DNA of 35,147 bases from a bacterium. Lineage in GTDB: Bacteria > Thermotogota > Thermotogae > Mesoaciditogales > Mesoaciditogaceae. A program made the translations under genes and the position numbers. Of this stretch, positions 17,307 to 24,851 are shown one piece after another; the stretch's first letter is position 1; each line of letters begins with the position of its first letter. The notes below the pieces were generated by a model, which saw nothing but the letters and a program-made list of their open reading frames with translations, made no database searches and was not told where the DNA came from. Location of the stretch: contig JAJYYZ010000020.1 in the NCBI GenBank assembly GCA_021800445.1, forward strand, positions 1-35,147, given 5' to 3'.

Positions 17307-18233
17307 ATGAGAGTAGAAGAGGCGCTTTCAAAACTTTTAAACAAAAATCCCTATTCAAAAGAGGTAAGCGAAGAAATAAGAAGATGTGAGGCACTTAAAG
17401 TCGATCTTATTCCGATCGGAGACGAAAGATATCCAGTTGCGCTCTCACAGATAAGCGATCCACCTTTGGTGCTTTATGTGATTGGAAATGAAACGAGTGC
17501 GATGAACAATTTTTCGATAGCCATAGTTGGATCAAGGATGGCAACTTCTTACGGAAGAGCAGTTGCGGCTAAAATATCCGCCGAACTTTCCAAAGCGGGT
17601 GTTGTGATAGTAAGCGGTCTTGCACACGGGATAGACTCGGCAGCGCACGAAGAAGCGGCGAAAAATGGCCTTACGATAGGTGTTTTGGGAACGGGAATAG
17701 ACATAATTTATCCCAAATCAAAGGCGGCGCTTTTTCAGAAAGTTATGGAAAAAGGATGTTTGATAAGTGAATTTCCGCTTGGAACTCAACCGAATAAATG
17801 GACTTTCCCGAAAAGGAACAGGATCATAGCAGGCCTTTCAATGGGTGTTGTCGTCGTTGAGGCGTCTTACAAGAGTGGTTCTTTGATAACGGCACGCCTT
17901 GCGCTCGAAGAAGGAAGAGAAGTTTTCGCAGTCCCAGGTTCTATTTTCTCTGCGACAAGCGAAGGCACAAATGATCTGATAAAACATGGAGCAAAATGCG
18001 TATCTTCGACGGAAGATATATTCGAAGAATTTGGCTACGTAAAAAGAGTTGAAAATAAAAAATATCTTTACGATCCAATTCTTGATACGCTGAAAGACGG
18101 ACCAAAAACATCGGAAGAAATTTCGATGCTTTTATCGACACCAATCGAAGAAATAAACACGAGACTCACCATGTTTGAAATAGATGGAGTTATATCAAAA
18201 GATTTGACGGAAAAATTCAGATTGAACTTGTAA
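17307..18233 (+). CDS. dprA: DNA processing protein DprA
   Basis: DprA loads RecA on incoming single-stranded DNA in natural transformation. The Rossmann-like core (about 65-240) has IVGSRMATSYG, VSGLAHGIDSAAH, GVLGTGID, ISEFPLG, FPKRNRIIAGLS and SGSLITA. A C-terminal winged helix follows (about 250-308). The start at ATG 17307 is favoured by GGGGGAT just upstream and gives 308 residues. The frame stays open 17 codons back to a TTG at 17256, in which case the N-terminus would be longer. The SAM-like N-terminal domain of many DprA proteins is short or missing. It stands next to, but divergent from, the recA operon. Confidence 0.92.
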   Translation: MRVEEALSKLLNKNPYSKEVSEEIRRCEALKVDLIPIGDERYPVALSQISDPPLVLYVIGNETSAMNNFSIAIVGSRMATSYGRAVAAKISAELSKAGVVIVSGLAHGIDSAAHEEAAKNGLTIGVLGTGIDIIYPKSKAALFQKVMEKGCLISEFPLGTQPNKWTFPKRNRIIAGLSMGVVVVEASYKSGSLITARLALEEGREVFAVPGSIFSATSEGTNDLIKHGAKCVSSTEDIFEEFGYVKRVENKKYLYDPILDTLKDGPKTSEEISMLLSTPIEEINTRLTMFEIDGVISKDLTEKFRLNL

Positions 18234-18256
18234 TCAAAAAAACGATGTGATATAAT
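18228..18256 (+). promoter_or_regulatory. Promoter of the tRNA cluster
   Basis: TTGTAA (18228-18233), a 17-base spacer and TATAAT (18251-18256) lie 12 bases before the first tRNA. The -35 hexamer overlaps the last codons of dprA. Start of transcription would fall at or very near the mature tRNA 5' end. Confidence 0.7.
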
Positions 18257-18267
18257 TTTTCACGTAA

Positions 18268-18344
<77 letters not shown>

Positions 18345-18350
18345 GAGCGT

Positions 18351-18427
18351 GGTGGTTGTAGCTCAATTGGTAGAGTGTCGGACTGTGGATCCGAATGTTG
18401 TGGGTTCAAGCCCCACCAGCCACCCCA
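18351..18427 (+). tRNA. tRNA-His (GTG)
   Basis: Acceptor GTGGTTG pairs with CAGCCAC. There is an extra G at position -1 (18351) opposite C73, the identity mark of tRNA-His, and an encoded CCA. The anticodon loop CTGTGGA gives GTG at 18385-18387. Confidence 0.97.
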
Positions 18428-18432
18428 AAGTT

Positions 18433-18509
18433 GCGCCTGTAGCTCAATTGGATAGAGCGTCGGACTTCGGATCCGAATGTTGCGGGTTCAACTCCTGTCA
18501 GGCGCGCCA
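18433..18509 (+). tRNA. tRNA-Arg (TCG)
   Basis: Acceptor GCGCCTG pairs with CAGGCGC, with discriminator G and encoded CCA. The anticodon loop CTTCGGA gives TCG at 18477-18479, reading CGA and possibly other CGN codons. It closely resembles the first tRNA of the cluster but is a distinct isoacceptor. Confidence 0.97.
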
Positions 18510-18513
18510 CGTT

Positions 18514-18545
18514 ACCCACCTCTTGTTAAGAGGTGGGTTTTTGTT
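18514..18545 (+). terminator. Intrinsic terminator of the tRNA cluster
   Basis: ACCCACCTCTT, loop GTT, AAGAGGTGGGT forms an 11-base-pair perfect stem directly followed by TTTTTGTTG. It begins five bases after the last tRNA and ends shortly before the surE ribosome-binding site. Confidence 0.95.
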
Positions 18546-18579
18546 GTACAATAAATGAACAAATTTTGGAGGTGATCTG

Positions 18580-19344
18580 ATGAGAATACTCATAACGAAT
18601 GATGATGGTATAATGTCAGAGGGAATTATAATTCTTGCCAGAAAGTTATCAGAAGTGGGAGAAGTGCACGTTGTCGCTCCAGACATAGAAAGGAGTGCCA
18701 CAGGGCATGCGATAACCATAAGAAATCCTTTATGGGCCAAAGAAGTTAAATTCGGCAATGAATTTTTCGGATATGCCGTTAATGGGACGCCTGCAGATTG
18801 CGTCAAACTTGGAATACAGGCCATTTTAGGTGACAAAAAAGTTGATCTTGTTTTGAGTGGCGTAAACAAAGGAGCAAATTTGGGAACAGACGTTATGTAT
18901 TCAGGAACCGTTTCCGGAGCGCTTGAAGGTGCCATGATGGAAGTGCCGTCGATAGCGATTTCAAGTTGTTCGACAAGTAATCCGAATTTCATGTCGGCCA
19001 CCAAAGCGCTTGTTGAACTTATAAAGCACATAGATTTCAGTAATTTTCCGAAATTTTCTGCCATAAATTTGAACGTCCCGGCAGTCGATTACGATGATCT
19101 CAAAGGATTCAAGTTAACTCATCAATCGAAGAGAAGGTTCAGAGACTTTTTTGAAGCAAGGCAAGATCCTTTTGGAAATACATACTACTGGATGTTAGGG
19201 GAGATCGTCGAAGATGACAGAGATCCACAGGCGGATTATCATGCGGTTGAACAAGGATATGTTTCCGTAACACCTATAACGATGTTTCACAACGATCCTG
19301 AATTCATGAAGATTTTGAAAAAAGAAAGTTTTTTTGAACATTAA
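18580..19344 (+). CDS. surE: 5'/3'-nucleotidase SurE
   Basis: SurE is a divalent-metal-dependent phosphatase acting on nucleoside monophosphates. The metal ligands are in place: D8 and D9 (TNDDG), S39 (ERSATGH) and N96 (SGVNKGANLG). The 254 residues match the family, and SGTVSGALEG is typical. GGAGGTGATC stands two bases before the ATG, an extended match to the 16S tail. The gene is followed after four bases by RNase P RNA. Confidence 0.96.
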   Translation: MRILITNDDGIMSEGIIILARKLSEVGEVHVVAPDIERSATGHAITIRNPLWAKEVKFGNEFFGYAVNGTPADCVKLGIQAILGDKKVDLVLSGVNKGANLGTDVMYSGTVSGALEGAMMEVPSIAISSCSTSNPNFMSATKALVELIKHIDFSNFPKFSAINLNVPAVDYDDLKGFKLTHQSKRRFRDFFEARQDPFGNTYYWMLGEIVEDDRDPQADYHAVEQGYVSVTPITMFHNDPEFMKILKKESFFEH

Positions 19345-19348
19345 GAAA

Positions 19349-19677
19349 AGGAAATGGAACAGATGATCGCGGCGAAAGCCGAGGAAAGTCCGGACTTCTA
19401 AGGGCAGGGTGCCGGGTAACGCCCGGAAGGAGTGATCCTTGAACAGGGCCATAGAAACGAAAACCGCCCGAAAGGGCAAGGATGGAAAGGCGAGGTAAGA
19501 GCTCACCGGCAGTCTGGTAACGGACCGGCCTGGTAACCTCCACCCGAAGCAAGACCAAGTCGAGGGGCTATAAGGTGGCCCGCCGATCCCTCTGGTAGGT
19601 CGCTTGAGGGATACGGAAACGTATCTCCAAGATAGATGATCATCTAAAACAGAATCCGGCTTACAGTTCCATTTCCT
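19349..19677 (+). ncRNA. rnpB: RNase P RNA (bacterial type A)
   Basis: This is the catalytic RNA that trims tRNA 5' leaders. The ends pair as helix P1: AGGAAATGGAAC (19349-19360) with GTTCCATTTCCT (19666-19677). The conserved core is visible: GAGGAAAGTCCGGAC near the 5' end, AGATAGATGATCATC, and ACAGAATCCGGCTTA near the 3' end. The length of about 329 bases is normal. No separate promoter is obvious in the four bases after surE, so it may come from read-through or a promoter within surE. TCATTTT after P1 could serve as its terminator. Confidence 0.97.
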
Positions 19678-19680
19678 CAT

Positions 19681-19735
19681 TTTAACCTTTTTCGAGCGAG
19701 AAACTCTCACTGCTATAAGTGGTGGAAGTATGTCA
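19681..19735 (+). repeat. Hairpin repeat element, copy 3 (upstream of the MFS gene)
   Basis: This is a diverged copy. It keeps the order TTTAAC, T-rich stretch, GCGAGAA, CTCTCACTGCTATAAGTGG TGGAAG and ATGTCAG seen in copies 1 and 2. The loop CTATAAGTGGTGG is intact, but the outer stem is weakened. It starts four bases after the RNase P RNA and ends about 12 bases before the ATG of the MFS permease gene, in sense orientation. Confidence 0.72.
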
Positions 19736-19747
19736 GTTGGAGGTTTT

Positions 19748-20869
19748 ATGATCTGGTCATTTTGGCTTCTTGAATTTTCGATATACATTCCCATGGCCTT
19801 TTTCACATTTATAGGGAATTATTTTAACCAACTTGGTTTTTCGGATCTTCAGAATGGTTTACTTGGAAGTACGGCTGCGATCATCATTTTAGTCTCAAAT
19901 CCTTTTTGGATGCATGTATCCGACAGAAGGGTTAAAAATTCAATTCTCGCCTTCATTGCTTTTACAACGGCTTTATCTTTGTGGCTAATTTACATCTTCA
20001 AAGATTTTTGGATGATTTTCATATTTGCGACATCCATAGGATTTCTATGGACTTCTATAATTCCGATCGCAGAATCCATGGCAAGTTACAACGCAAACAA
20101 ATTTGGTTTTTCTTTCGGGAAAGCCCGTATGATGGGATCTTTAGGTTATGCACTTGTGATGTTTGTCTTCGGTTACGTCACAAACAGTTTCATATTCTTT
20201 CTGATGGGATCACTTTCTTTTGCTTTCATAGGGGTTATTTCTTTTTGGGTTCCAAAAACTCAAGGTTACAACACAGGTCAGAAAACAAAATTTTCCTTTT
20301 CTTTACCTTTTCAATTTTACAGAATGTTGATCTTTGAAATTCTCATCGTCTCTTCAAATGCTTTCGGACTTTATTTCATGCCTGTTTTTATGAAATCAAG
20401 GGGATATCCGGTATCATTTGCGGGCATATCAATAGCCATACAAGCACTGGCAGAAATTCCCTTTTTCTTTCTGGCTGACAGGATAATAAAAAAACTTGGA
20501 GTTAAGAGAATGCTTGTGATAGGAGCCATCATCTTCGGGATAAGATGGATTTTAACCTTTTTGATCATGAATCCTTTCATAGTCGTGGCACTTCAATCTT
20601 TTGAATTTTTCAACTGGGTGGCCATATATTATGCTGTTTTTTACTACGTCAATTCAAAAATCAATTCATCCAAAAGATCCGATGCTCACGCACTTTTCTG
20701 GATGACAACGAGTGGTCTCTCCATGATTTTTGGAGATATATTCGGTGGATGGATCTCAAACACTTTTGGAGTGGCAAATGGATATCTTTTTTTTGGGATA
20801 TTTTCCATCGTCATAGGTTTGTCTTATGCCATATTTGAAAAATCTCCCGATCTGAAGCCAGAAAGATGA
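19748..20869 (+). CDS. MFS permease (MFS_1-like family)
   Basis: A 373-residue, very hydrophobic protein with about 12 predicted membrane helices in two halves. The PFWMHVSDRR segment between helices 2 and 3 is the major-facilitator loop signature, with a weaker counterpart (FLADRIIKKLG) in the second half. The layout resembles the LacY / nucleoside-proton-symporter-like MFS_1-like group; the substrate is unknown. ATG 19748 is chosen because GGAGG lies four bases upstream; the frame runs six codons further, into the hairpin repeat. No metabolic gene stands next to it that would suggest a substrate. Confidence 0.85.
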   Translation: MIWSFWLLEFSIYIPMAFFTFIGNYFNQLGFSDLQNGLLGSTAAIIILVSNPFWMHVSDRRVKNSILAFIAFTTALSLWLIYIFKDFWMIFIFATSIGFLWTSIIPIAESMASYNANKFGFSFGKARMMGSLGYALVMFVFGYVTNSFIFFLMGSLSFAFIGVISFWVPKTQGYNTGQKTKFSFSLPFQFYRMLIFEILIVSSNAFGLYFMPVFMKSRGYPVSFAGISIAIQALAEIPFFFLADRIIKKLGVKRMLVIGAIIFGIRWILTFLIMNPFIVVALQSFEFFNWVAIYYAVFYYVNSKINSSKRSDAHALFWMTTSGLSMIFGDIFGGWISNTFGVANGYLFFGIFSIVIGLSYAIFEKSPDLKPER

Positions 20870-20922
20870 TATACCAAACAAAATTCAAATTCCGAATCGT
20901 CGCAATGGCAGGTGCCCATAAT

Positions 20923-21128
20923 GGCACGTAGCACGTGGCACGTAGCATGTAGAAAAGAGATTAGAGTTTAGATATTAGAGACGGTTCGTAACGCGTGACA
21001 CGTAATCTGTAATCATACTGCTCACTCTTCACTACTCACCGATCACCATTTTAGGTCATCCTGCCCTCCGCTCGCATGTCATTGCTCAACAAGGAATCAC
21101 TTTTTGCTGATTACTCATTACCGATTAC
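20923..21128 (+). repeat. Heptanucleotide-periodic repeat array B, with inverted part
   Basis: Seven-base units in frame: GGCACGT, AGCACGT, GGCACGT, AGCATGT (20923-20950); GAGATTA, GAGTTTA, GATATTA, GAGACGG (20957-20984); TTCGTAA, CGCGTGA, CACGTAA, TCTGTAA (20985-21012). Then come units in reverse orientation, CTCACTC, TTCACTA, CTCACCG, ATCACCA (from about 21021), and TGATTAC, TCATTAC, CGATTAC (21108-21128). Between them lies a GTCATCCTG / GTCATTGC stretch resembling common dispersed intergenic repeats. It fills the gap of about 380 bases between the MFS and HAD genes, which holds no gene. Confidence 0.8.
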
Positions 21129-21159
21129 GCTTCGCTGTTTAATTTTAAAGGATATTTGG

Positions 21160-21165
21160 TATAAT
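21160..21165 (+). promoter_or_regulatory. Putative -10 of the HAD-acyP-tmcAL operon
   Basis: TTTGGTATAATTTG contains an extended -10 (TGG before TATAAT). The -35 region at 17 bases (GTTTAA) is weak. The same TTTGGTATAAT word is used on the minus strand at 29893-29903. Transcription would start inside the hairpin repeat copy 2, giving a leader of about 80 bases. Confidence 0.55.
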
Positions 21166-21169
21166 TTGA

Positions 21170-21231
21170 TTGATTTAACGCTTTTTTAAGCAAGAATTCT
21201 CCCACTTCTATAAGTGGTGGGAGCATGTCAC
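21170..21231 (+). repeat. Hairpin repeat element, copy 2 (upstream of the HAD gene)
   Basis: This is the best-preserved copy together with copy 1. It runs from TTGATTTAACG through a T run, AAGCAAGAATT and the CTCCCACTTCTATAAGTGG TGGGAG hairpin to CATGTCAC. Flanks diverge on both sides, although GAGG ribosome-binding sites follow at similar distance. It lies in sense orientation 20 bases before the HAD phosphatase start, downstream of a TATAAT, so it would be the 5' leader of that mRNA. Confidence 0.85.
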
Positions 21232-21251
21232 ATGCAAAGCGAGGCTATAAA

Positions 21252-22043
21252 ATGAAAAAGATCCTCATTTTTGATCTTGACGGGACAATTGTCGTTAATT
21301 CCCGAATAGATCCAAAATTAAGAGATCTGATTAAAAATTTGTCACAATCACACACGGTGATCTTTGCGTCCGGAAGAATGTTCTCATCTATGGATCAACT
21401 GCTCAAAAAAAATGATCTTTCGGGAATAGAGATCGCTTACAACGGATCTTTGATTTATTTCGACGGTACTTTTTACAAATTTTGCTTTGGTAAAATCGAT
21501 GCACTTTCGATCTTGAATTTTCTAAGGAAAGAAAAAATTCACAGGCAAATTTACGTTGACGATCTGCTTTATGTCGAAGAAGAAAATGAATTTTCCCGTG
21601 CTTATTCTCAACAGGCTGAGATCGAATACAAAGTTGTTCGAAATCTTGACGAAGTCGCTAAATTGGGATGTATATTTAAAATTCTTGCCTTCGATACAAT
21701 AGACAAAATCGATCTCACAAAAGCAAAGGCAGTTAAGGTCATTCAAAAAAATGCCGATATTTTCACATCTTCAAATGTTTACCTTGAGTTCGTGAAAAAG
21801 GGCGTTAACAAAAGATCTGCCGTAGAATTCGTTTCCAAAAAATTGAATTTTTCTTTCAAGGATACGATATCTTTCGGAGATGGGGAAAATGATTCGGAAT
21901 TGCTTGAAAAATCCGGAGTAAGTTTTGCCATGGTTCCGGGAAATGAAAAACTCAGAAAAGTTGCGACTTACATAACCGATAACGATGACGGAATGGGTGC
22001 CTTCAGATCTCTTAAATATCTTGAATCGATTGGTCAGATATGA
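21252..22043 (+). CDS. HAD-superfamily phosphatase, Cof type
   Basis: A 263-residue haloacid-dehalogenase-like phosphatase with a type C2 cap, as in Cof/YidA sugar-phosphate or flavin phosphatases. Motif I is FDLDGT with D8 and D10; motif II is IFASGR; motif IV is FGDGENDSELL with D210. The substrate cannot be predicted. ATG 21252 lies seven bases after GAGG; the frame extends nine codons upstream into the hairpin repeat without support. The stop overlaps the acylphosphatase start (ATGA), opening a run of five overlapping or closely spaced genes. Confidence 0.92.
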   Translation: MKKILIFDLDGTIVVNSRIDPKLRDLIKNLSQSHTVIFASGRMFSSMDQLLKKNDLSGIEIAYNGSLIYFDGTFYKFCFGKIDALSILNFLRKEKIHRQIYVDDLLYVEEENEFSRAYSQQAEIEYKVVRNLDEVAKLGCIFKILAFDTIDKIDLTKAKAVKVIQKNADIFTSSNVYLEFVKKGVNKRSAVEFVSKKLNFSFKDTISFGDGENDSELLEKSGVSFAMVPGNEKLRKVATYITDNDDGMGAFRSLKYLESIGQI

Positions 22044-22309
22044 TGATTTCAAGAGTTTACATCATCAAGGGAACCGTTCAGGGTGTTGGTTTCAGATCTT
22101 TCGTCTACAACCGTGCGAAAGCATTGGGAATAAAGGGATACGTTGAAAATCTTGACGATGGATCGGTCAAAGTGATTGCGGAGGGAGAAGAACCTGATTT
22201 GTCGGTATTTGAGGGGTATCTGTATGAAGGTTCTGCTTTTTCAAGAGTTGACTCTGTTGAATTTGAAGAACTTCCAGTTCAAGGGCATAAAGATTTCGAG
22301 GTGTTTTAA
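22040..22309 (+). CDS. acyP: Acylphosphatase
   Basis: A small enzyme that hydrolyses acyl phosphates such as carbamoyl phosphate or 1,3-bisphosphoglycerate. The 89 residues are standard. The phosphate-binding loop GTVQGVGFR contains the catalytic R19, and N37 lies in GYVENLDDGSV. It starts at overlapping ATG codons at the HAD stop with no clear Shine-Dalgarno, so coupling is likely. Confidence 0.95.
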   Translation: MMISRVYIIKGTVQGVGFRSFVYNRAKALGIKGYVENLDDGSVKVIAEGEEPDLSVFEGYLYEGSAFSRVDSVEFEELPVQGHKDFEVF

Positions 22310-22311
22310 AT

Positions 22312-22770
22312 TTGAAAACTTTAAGGACATTCATCAATTTCTTTTCAGGTGAAATCGAGATTTTCGTTGCGGGTGCTATTCTTGTGCTTTTCATAACGAT
22401 AGTGACGATGTCGCTTTCGATGAGTCAGTTTTTTGGTTCGACCGTCTATCTTTCTCGATTTTTTTTGGTTATTTTGATTTCAATGGTAATCGCAGGCATC
22501 TCGATTCAATTATCAAACGTTAAAAGGTTAACGGATGGGTACGAAGGGTATCTTTTCTCTTCTGTTGCCGTTATAGCGAATTCAATTGCCGTAATATTTG
22601 AAACTTTTGAAATGCTATTTTACGGCATGAATTGGTTTGGATTTGATTTTCTCAGAGTTCAGACGGATAATTCTCTTTTGGATCTGGTAGGGTTTCTCAT
22701 CTTTCTTTACACCGTTCTGATGACGATCATTTCCATGCTTGATCTTATATACGCGGTTGGTGAATCATGA
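22312..22770 (+). CDS. Four-helix membrane protein of unknown function
   Basis: I do not recognise the family. The 152 residues contain four strongly hydrophobic stretches (about 17-39, 48-67, 82-103 and 121-147) with short loops, so it is an integral membrane protein with few polar residues. The start is TTG 22312, eight bases after GAGGTG that lies in the end of acyP. The stop overlaps tmcAL by four bases. The tight spacing makes it a real, translated gene. It has no signal peptide, cysteines or recognisable catalytic motif. Confidence 0.8.
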   Translation: MKTLRTFINFFSGEIEIFVAGAILVLFITIVTMSLSMSQFFGSTVYLSRFFLVILISMVIAGISIQLSNVKRLTDGYEGYLFSSVAVIANSIAVIFETFEMLFYGMNWFGFDFLRVQTDNSLLDLVGFLIFLYTVLMTIISMLDLIYAVGES

Positions 22771-23996
22771 AAGTACTCGGCATAGTAGTCGAATACAATC
22801 CATTTCACGCAGGCCATCTGTACCATTTGAGAAATGCCATCGATCTTGTAAAGTCTGATTTCACGATCGCCGTGATGAGCGGTGATTTTGTTCAAAGAGG
22901 AGAACCCGCGATCGTTGAAAAATTTGCAAGAGCAGAGATGGCTTTGCGTGCCGGAGTGGATGTTGTTTTTGAACTTCCGGTCATTTACGCGATTCAGGAT
23001 GCAAGTGGTTTTGCAAAAGGTGCAATTGGAATACTCAATTCTACAAATGTGGTGGACGATATCGTTTTCGGTTCCGAAAGCGATGATATCGCAAACATTG
23101 AAAAAATAGCATCTTTGGTCTTCGAAGAGCCTGAAGAATTTAAAAATGGACTCAAAGAAAATCTTAAGGCGGGTTTATCTTTTCCAAACGCAAGAAGACT
23201 TGCAATTTCGAGGTTAATAGATGAAAAAGCCGAAGAGATGAGATATTCAAACAACATTCTTGGCATAGAGTACGTAGTTGCGTTAAAAAAATTGAGATCT
23301 AAAATTATGCCTCATACCATAAAAAGAATAGGATCAAATTACAACGATGAAAACATAACTTCCGTTCCAAGTGCGACAGCGATAAGGAAAGCGATATTTC
23401 AAGGAAAACAAATCGAAAGTTTACCTGATTTTTCTGCCGAGATACTTCAAAGGGAATTTTCAAATGGTAAAGGGCCTGTCTTTTTTGAAGACTTTTTCGA
23501 TCTTGTGCGTGAAAAGATCATACTCTTGGGAAGAGAAGGCCTTGAAAAAATCTATGGTTTCAACGAAGGGTTATCCGAAAGATTTTTCAGGGCAGCCTGT
23601 TTTACAAAGGATTCAAAATCCTTTCTTCAACTCGTCAACACAAAACGTTTTACCATCACAAGGATAAAAAGAAGAATGGTATATGTCATCTTTGAGATTG
23701 AAAAATCATTCATTTCGAGGTCAAACGAGTCAGGACCTCAATATTTGAGATTGTTAGGTTTCAGAAAACAATCAAGACACGTTTTACGACTTATCTCTGA
23801 CAGATCTTCGATACCTTTGATCTCAAATCTTTCCGAATTTAAAAGCGCAATCCAAAACAGGAATGTCGATATAGCACTTGCTCAAGATCAATTAAACTTC
23901 GATCTTAAAGTTTCCAATCTTTACAAACTTCATTTGAAATCCAACACGAATATTTGCAAAGATGATTTCAGAAAACCCCTCATCTATGAAGAATGA
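22767..23996 (+). CDS. tmcAL: tRNA(Met) cytidine acetate ligase
   Basis: TmcAL uses ATP and acetate to make N4-acetylcytidine at the wobble base of elongator tRNA-Met. The N-terminal nucleotidyltransferase fold is clear: IVVEYNPFHAGHLYH with an HxGH motif (H14-H17), MSGDFVQRGEPAI, FELPV, and PSATAIRKAI. A helical C-terminal part completes the 409 residues, the usual family length. The ATG overlaps the preceding stop. The gene overlaps the following YigZ-family gene by 35 bases. Confidence 0.94.
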   Translation: MKVLGIVVEYNPFHAGHLYHLRNAIDLVKSDFTIAVMSGDFVQRGEPAIVEKFARAEMALRAGVDVVFELPVIYAIQDASGFAKGAIGILNSTNVVDDIVFGSESDDIANIEKIASLVFEEPEEFKNGLKENLKAGLSFPNARRLAISRLIDEKAEEMRYSNNILGIEYVVALKKLRSKIMPHTIKRIGSNYNDENITSVPSATAIRKAIFQGKQIESLPDFSAEILQREFSNGKGPVFFEDFFDLVREKIILLGREGLEKIYGFNEGLSERFFRAACFTKDSKSFLQLVNTKRFTITRIKRRMVYVIFEIEKSFISRSNESGPQYLRLLGFRKQSRHVLRLISDRSSIPLISNLSEFKSAIQNRNVDIALAQDQLNFDLKVSNLYKLHLKSNTNICKDDFRKPLIYEE

Positions 23997-24606
23997 AAGT
24001 GAAAAAAATTTCGATTCATTCGTATCTATCGAAAAAGCAAGAGAAAAGGTGACGATTCAAAGATCGATCTTCATATCGACGGCAGAACACGCCGAAAACA
24101 TCGATAAAGCAAAATCATTTATATCTGCTGTTTCAAAAGAATTCAACGCCGCAAATCACAATTGCTGGGCTTACAAAATTGGAGAATTTGAATTATGCTC
24201 AGATAGCGGTGAACCCTCCGGAACGGCAGGCAAGCCTATTCTTAACGCGATAAAATCCTCTAATTTAGACAGAATCGTTGTAGTCGTGACAAGATATTTC
24301 GGTGGAATAAAACTTGGCACAAGAGGCTTAATCGATGCTTACGGTTATGCCACAAAAATTGTCATTGAAAATGCAGCAAAAAAAAGATTTCTTGAAGGGC
24401 GCATAGTCGAAATTCAATGTAAATACGACGAATTCGATAAGGTAAGATACAAATTTAAGAAATCAGGATATTTTTACGTATCCCCGCCTGCCTTCGGTGA
24501 AAATGTGAAGATAAAACTCTTTATCCCTGAAGACGAAAAGATAGATCTCAGCCATCTTGAAGTAGGTAAAACAGAAATAGAACAAGAAAAGTTGATTAAA
24601 ATTTAG
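23962..24606 (+). CDS. YigZ/IMPACT family protein (UPF0029 + DUF1949)
   Basis: The N-terminal part (about 25-130) is the UPF0029/IMPACT domain, with NHNCWAYKIG, SDSGEPSGTAGKPIL and TRYFGGIKLGTRGLI. The C-terminal part (about 140-205) is a DUF1949 ferredoxin-like domain. The 214 residues fit YigZ of other bacteria. Its biochemical role is unsettled; eukaryotic IMPACT regulates translation through Gcn2. ATG 23962 lies within tmcAL and has no clear Shine-Dalgarno; ATG 23986 is an alternative start that would lose eight poorly conserved residues. A terminator follows. Confidence 0.9.
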   Translation: MISENPSSMKNESEKNFDSFVSIEKAREKVTIQRSIFISTAEHAENIDKAKSFISAVSKEFNAANHNCWAYKIGEFELCSDSGEPSGTAGKPILNAIKSSNLDRIVVVVTRYFGGIKLGTRGLIDAYGYATKIVIENAAKKRFLEGRIVEIQCKYDEFDKVRYKFKKSGYFYVSPPAFGENVKIKLFIPEDEKIDLSHLEVGKTEIEQEKLIKI

Positions 24607-24607
24607 C

Positions 24608-24641
24608 AAATTACGAGTTAAATCATGATCGTAATTTTTTG
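24608..24641 (+). terminator. Intrinsic terminator after the YigZ-family gene
   Basis: AAATTACGA pairs with TCGTAATTT across a 12-base loop and runs into TTTTTTG. The stem is AT-rich, so strength is moderate, but its position right after the stop codon fits the end of the HAD-acyP-tmcAL operon. Confidence 0.7.
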
Positions 24642-24667
24642 TTTACTTATTCTACAACATTTCTTAA

Positions 24668-24696
24668 TTGACATCAAATTTGTTAAGAGTTAAGAT
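24668..24696 (+). promoter_or_regulatory. Promoter of the solute-binding protein gene
   Basis: A consensus TTGACA (24668-24673), 17-base spacer and TAAGAT (24691-24696) give a good vegetative-type promoter. It implies a leader of about 150 bases before the ATG at 24852. The region is rich in TTAAG words. Confidence 0.6.
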
Positions 24697-24806
24697 ATAG
24701 ATTAAGTTATAGGTATCTGTAAGTAATAAATGTTAAACAATTATGTCAATGAAAATAAACAAGATGATGTAAAAATTCCTTTTTTACGGTTATTTTGGAT
24801 ATTATG

Positions 24807-24820
24807 GCGGCGTTCGCCGC
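24807..24820 (+). promoter_or_regulatory. GC-rich leader hairpin before the solute-binding protein gene
   Basis: GCGGC, loop GTTC, GCCGC forms a short strong hairpin in an otherwise AT-rich leader. It lies about 15 bases before the AAAGGAGG ribosome-binding site, with no T run, so it is not a terminator. It could shape or protect the 5' end of an abundant mRNA. No known riboswitch pattern is recognised. Confidence 0.4.
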
Positions 24821-24851
24821 ATCTTTACATTTTGAAAGGAGGTTTTTGGTA

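Noticed and set aside
18349-18558. Plus-strand small frame spanning the tRNAs
   Set aside because: The translated sequence consists of tRNA cloverleaf DNA (VAQLVE-type artefact), a well-known false gene.
19195-19806. Minus-strand frame of 203 codons across RNase P RNA
   Set aside because: It runs through the surE end and the structured RNA gene, with no homology and no start signal.
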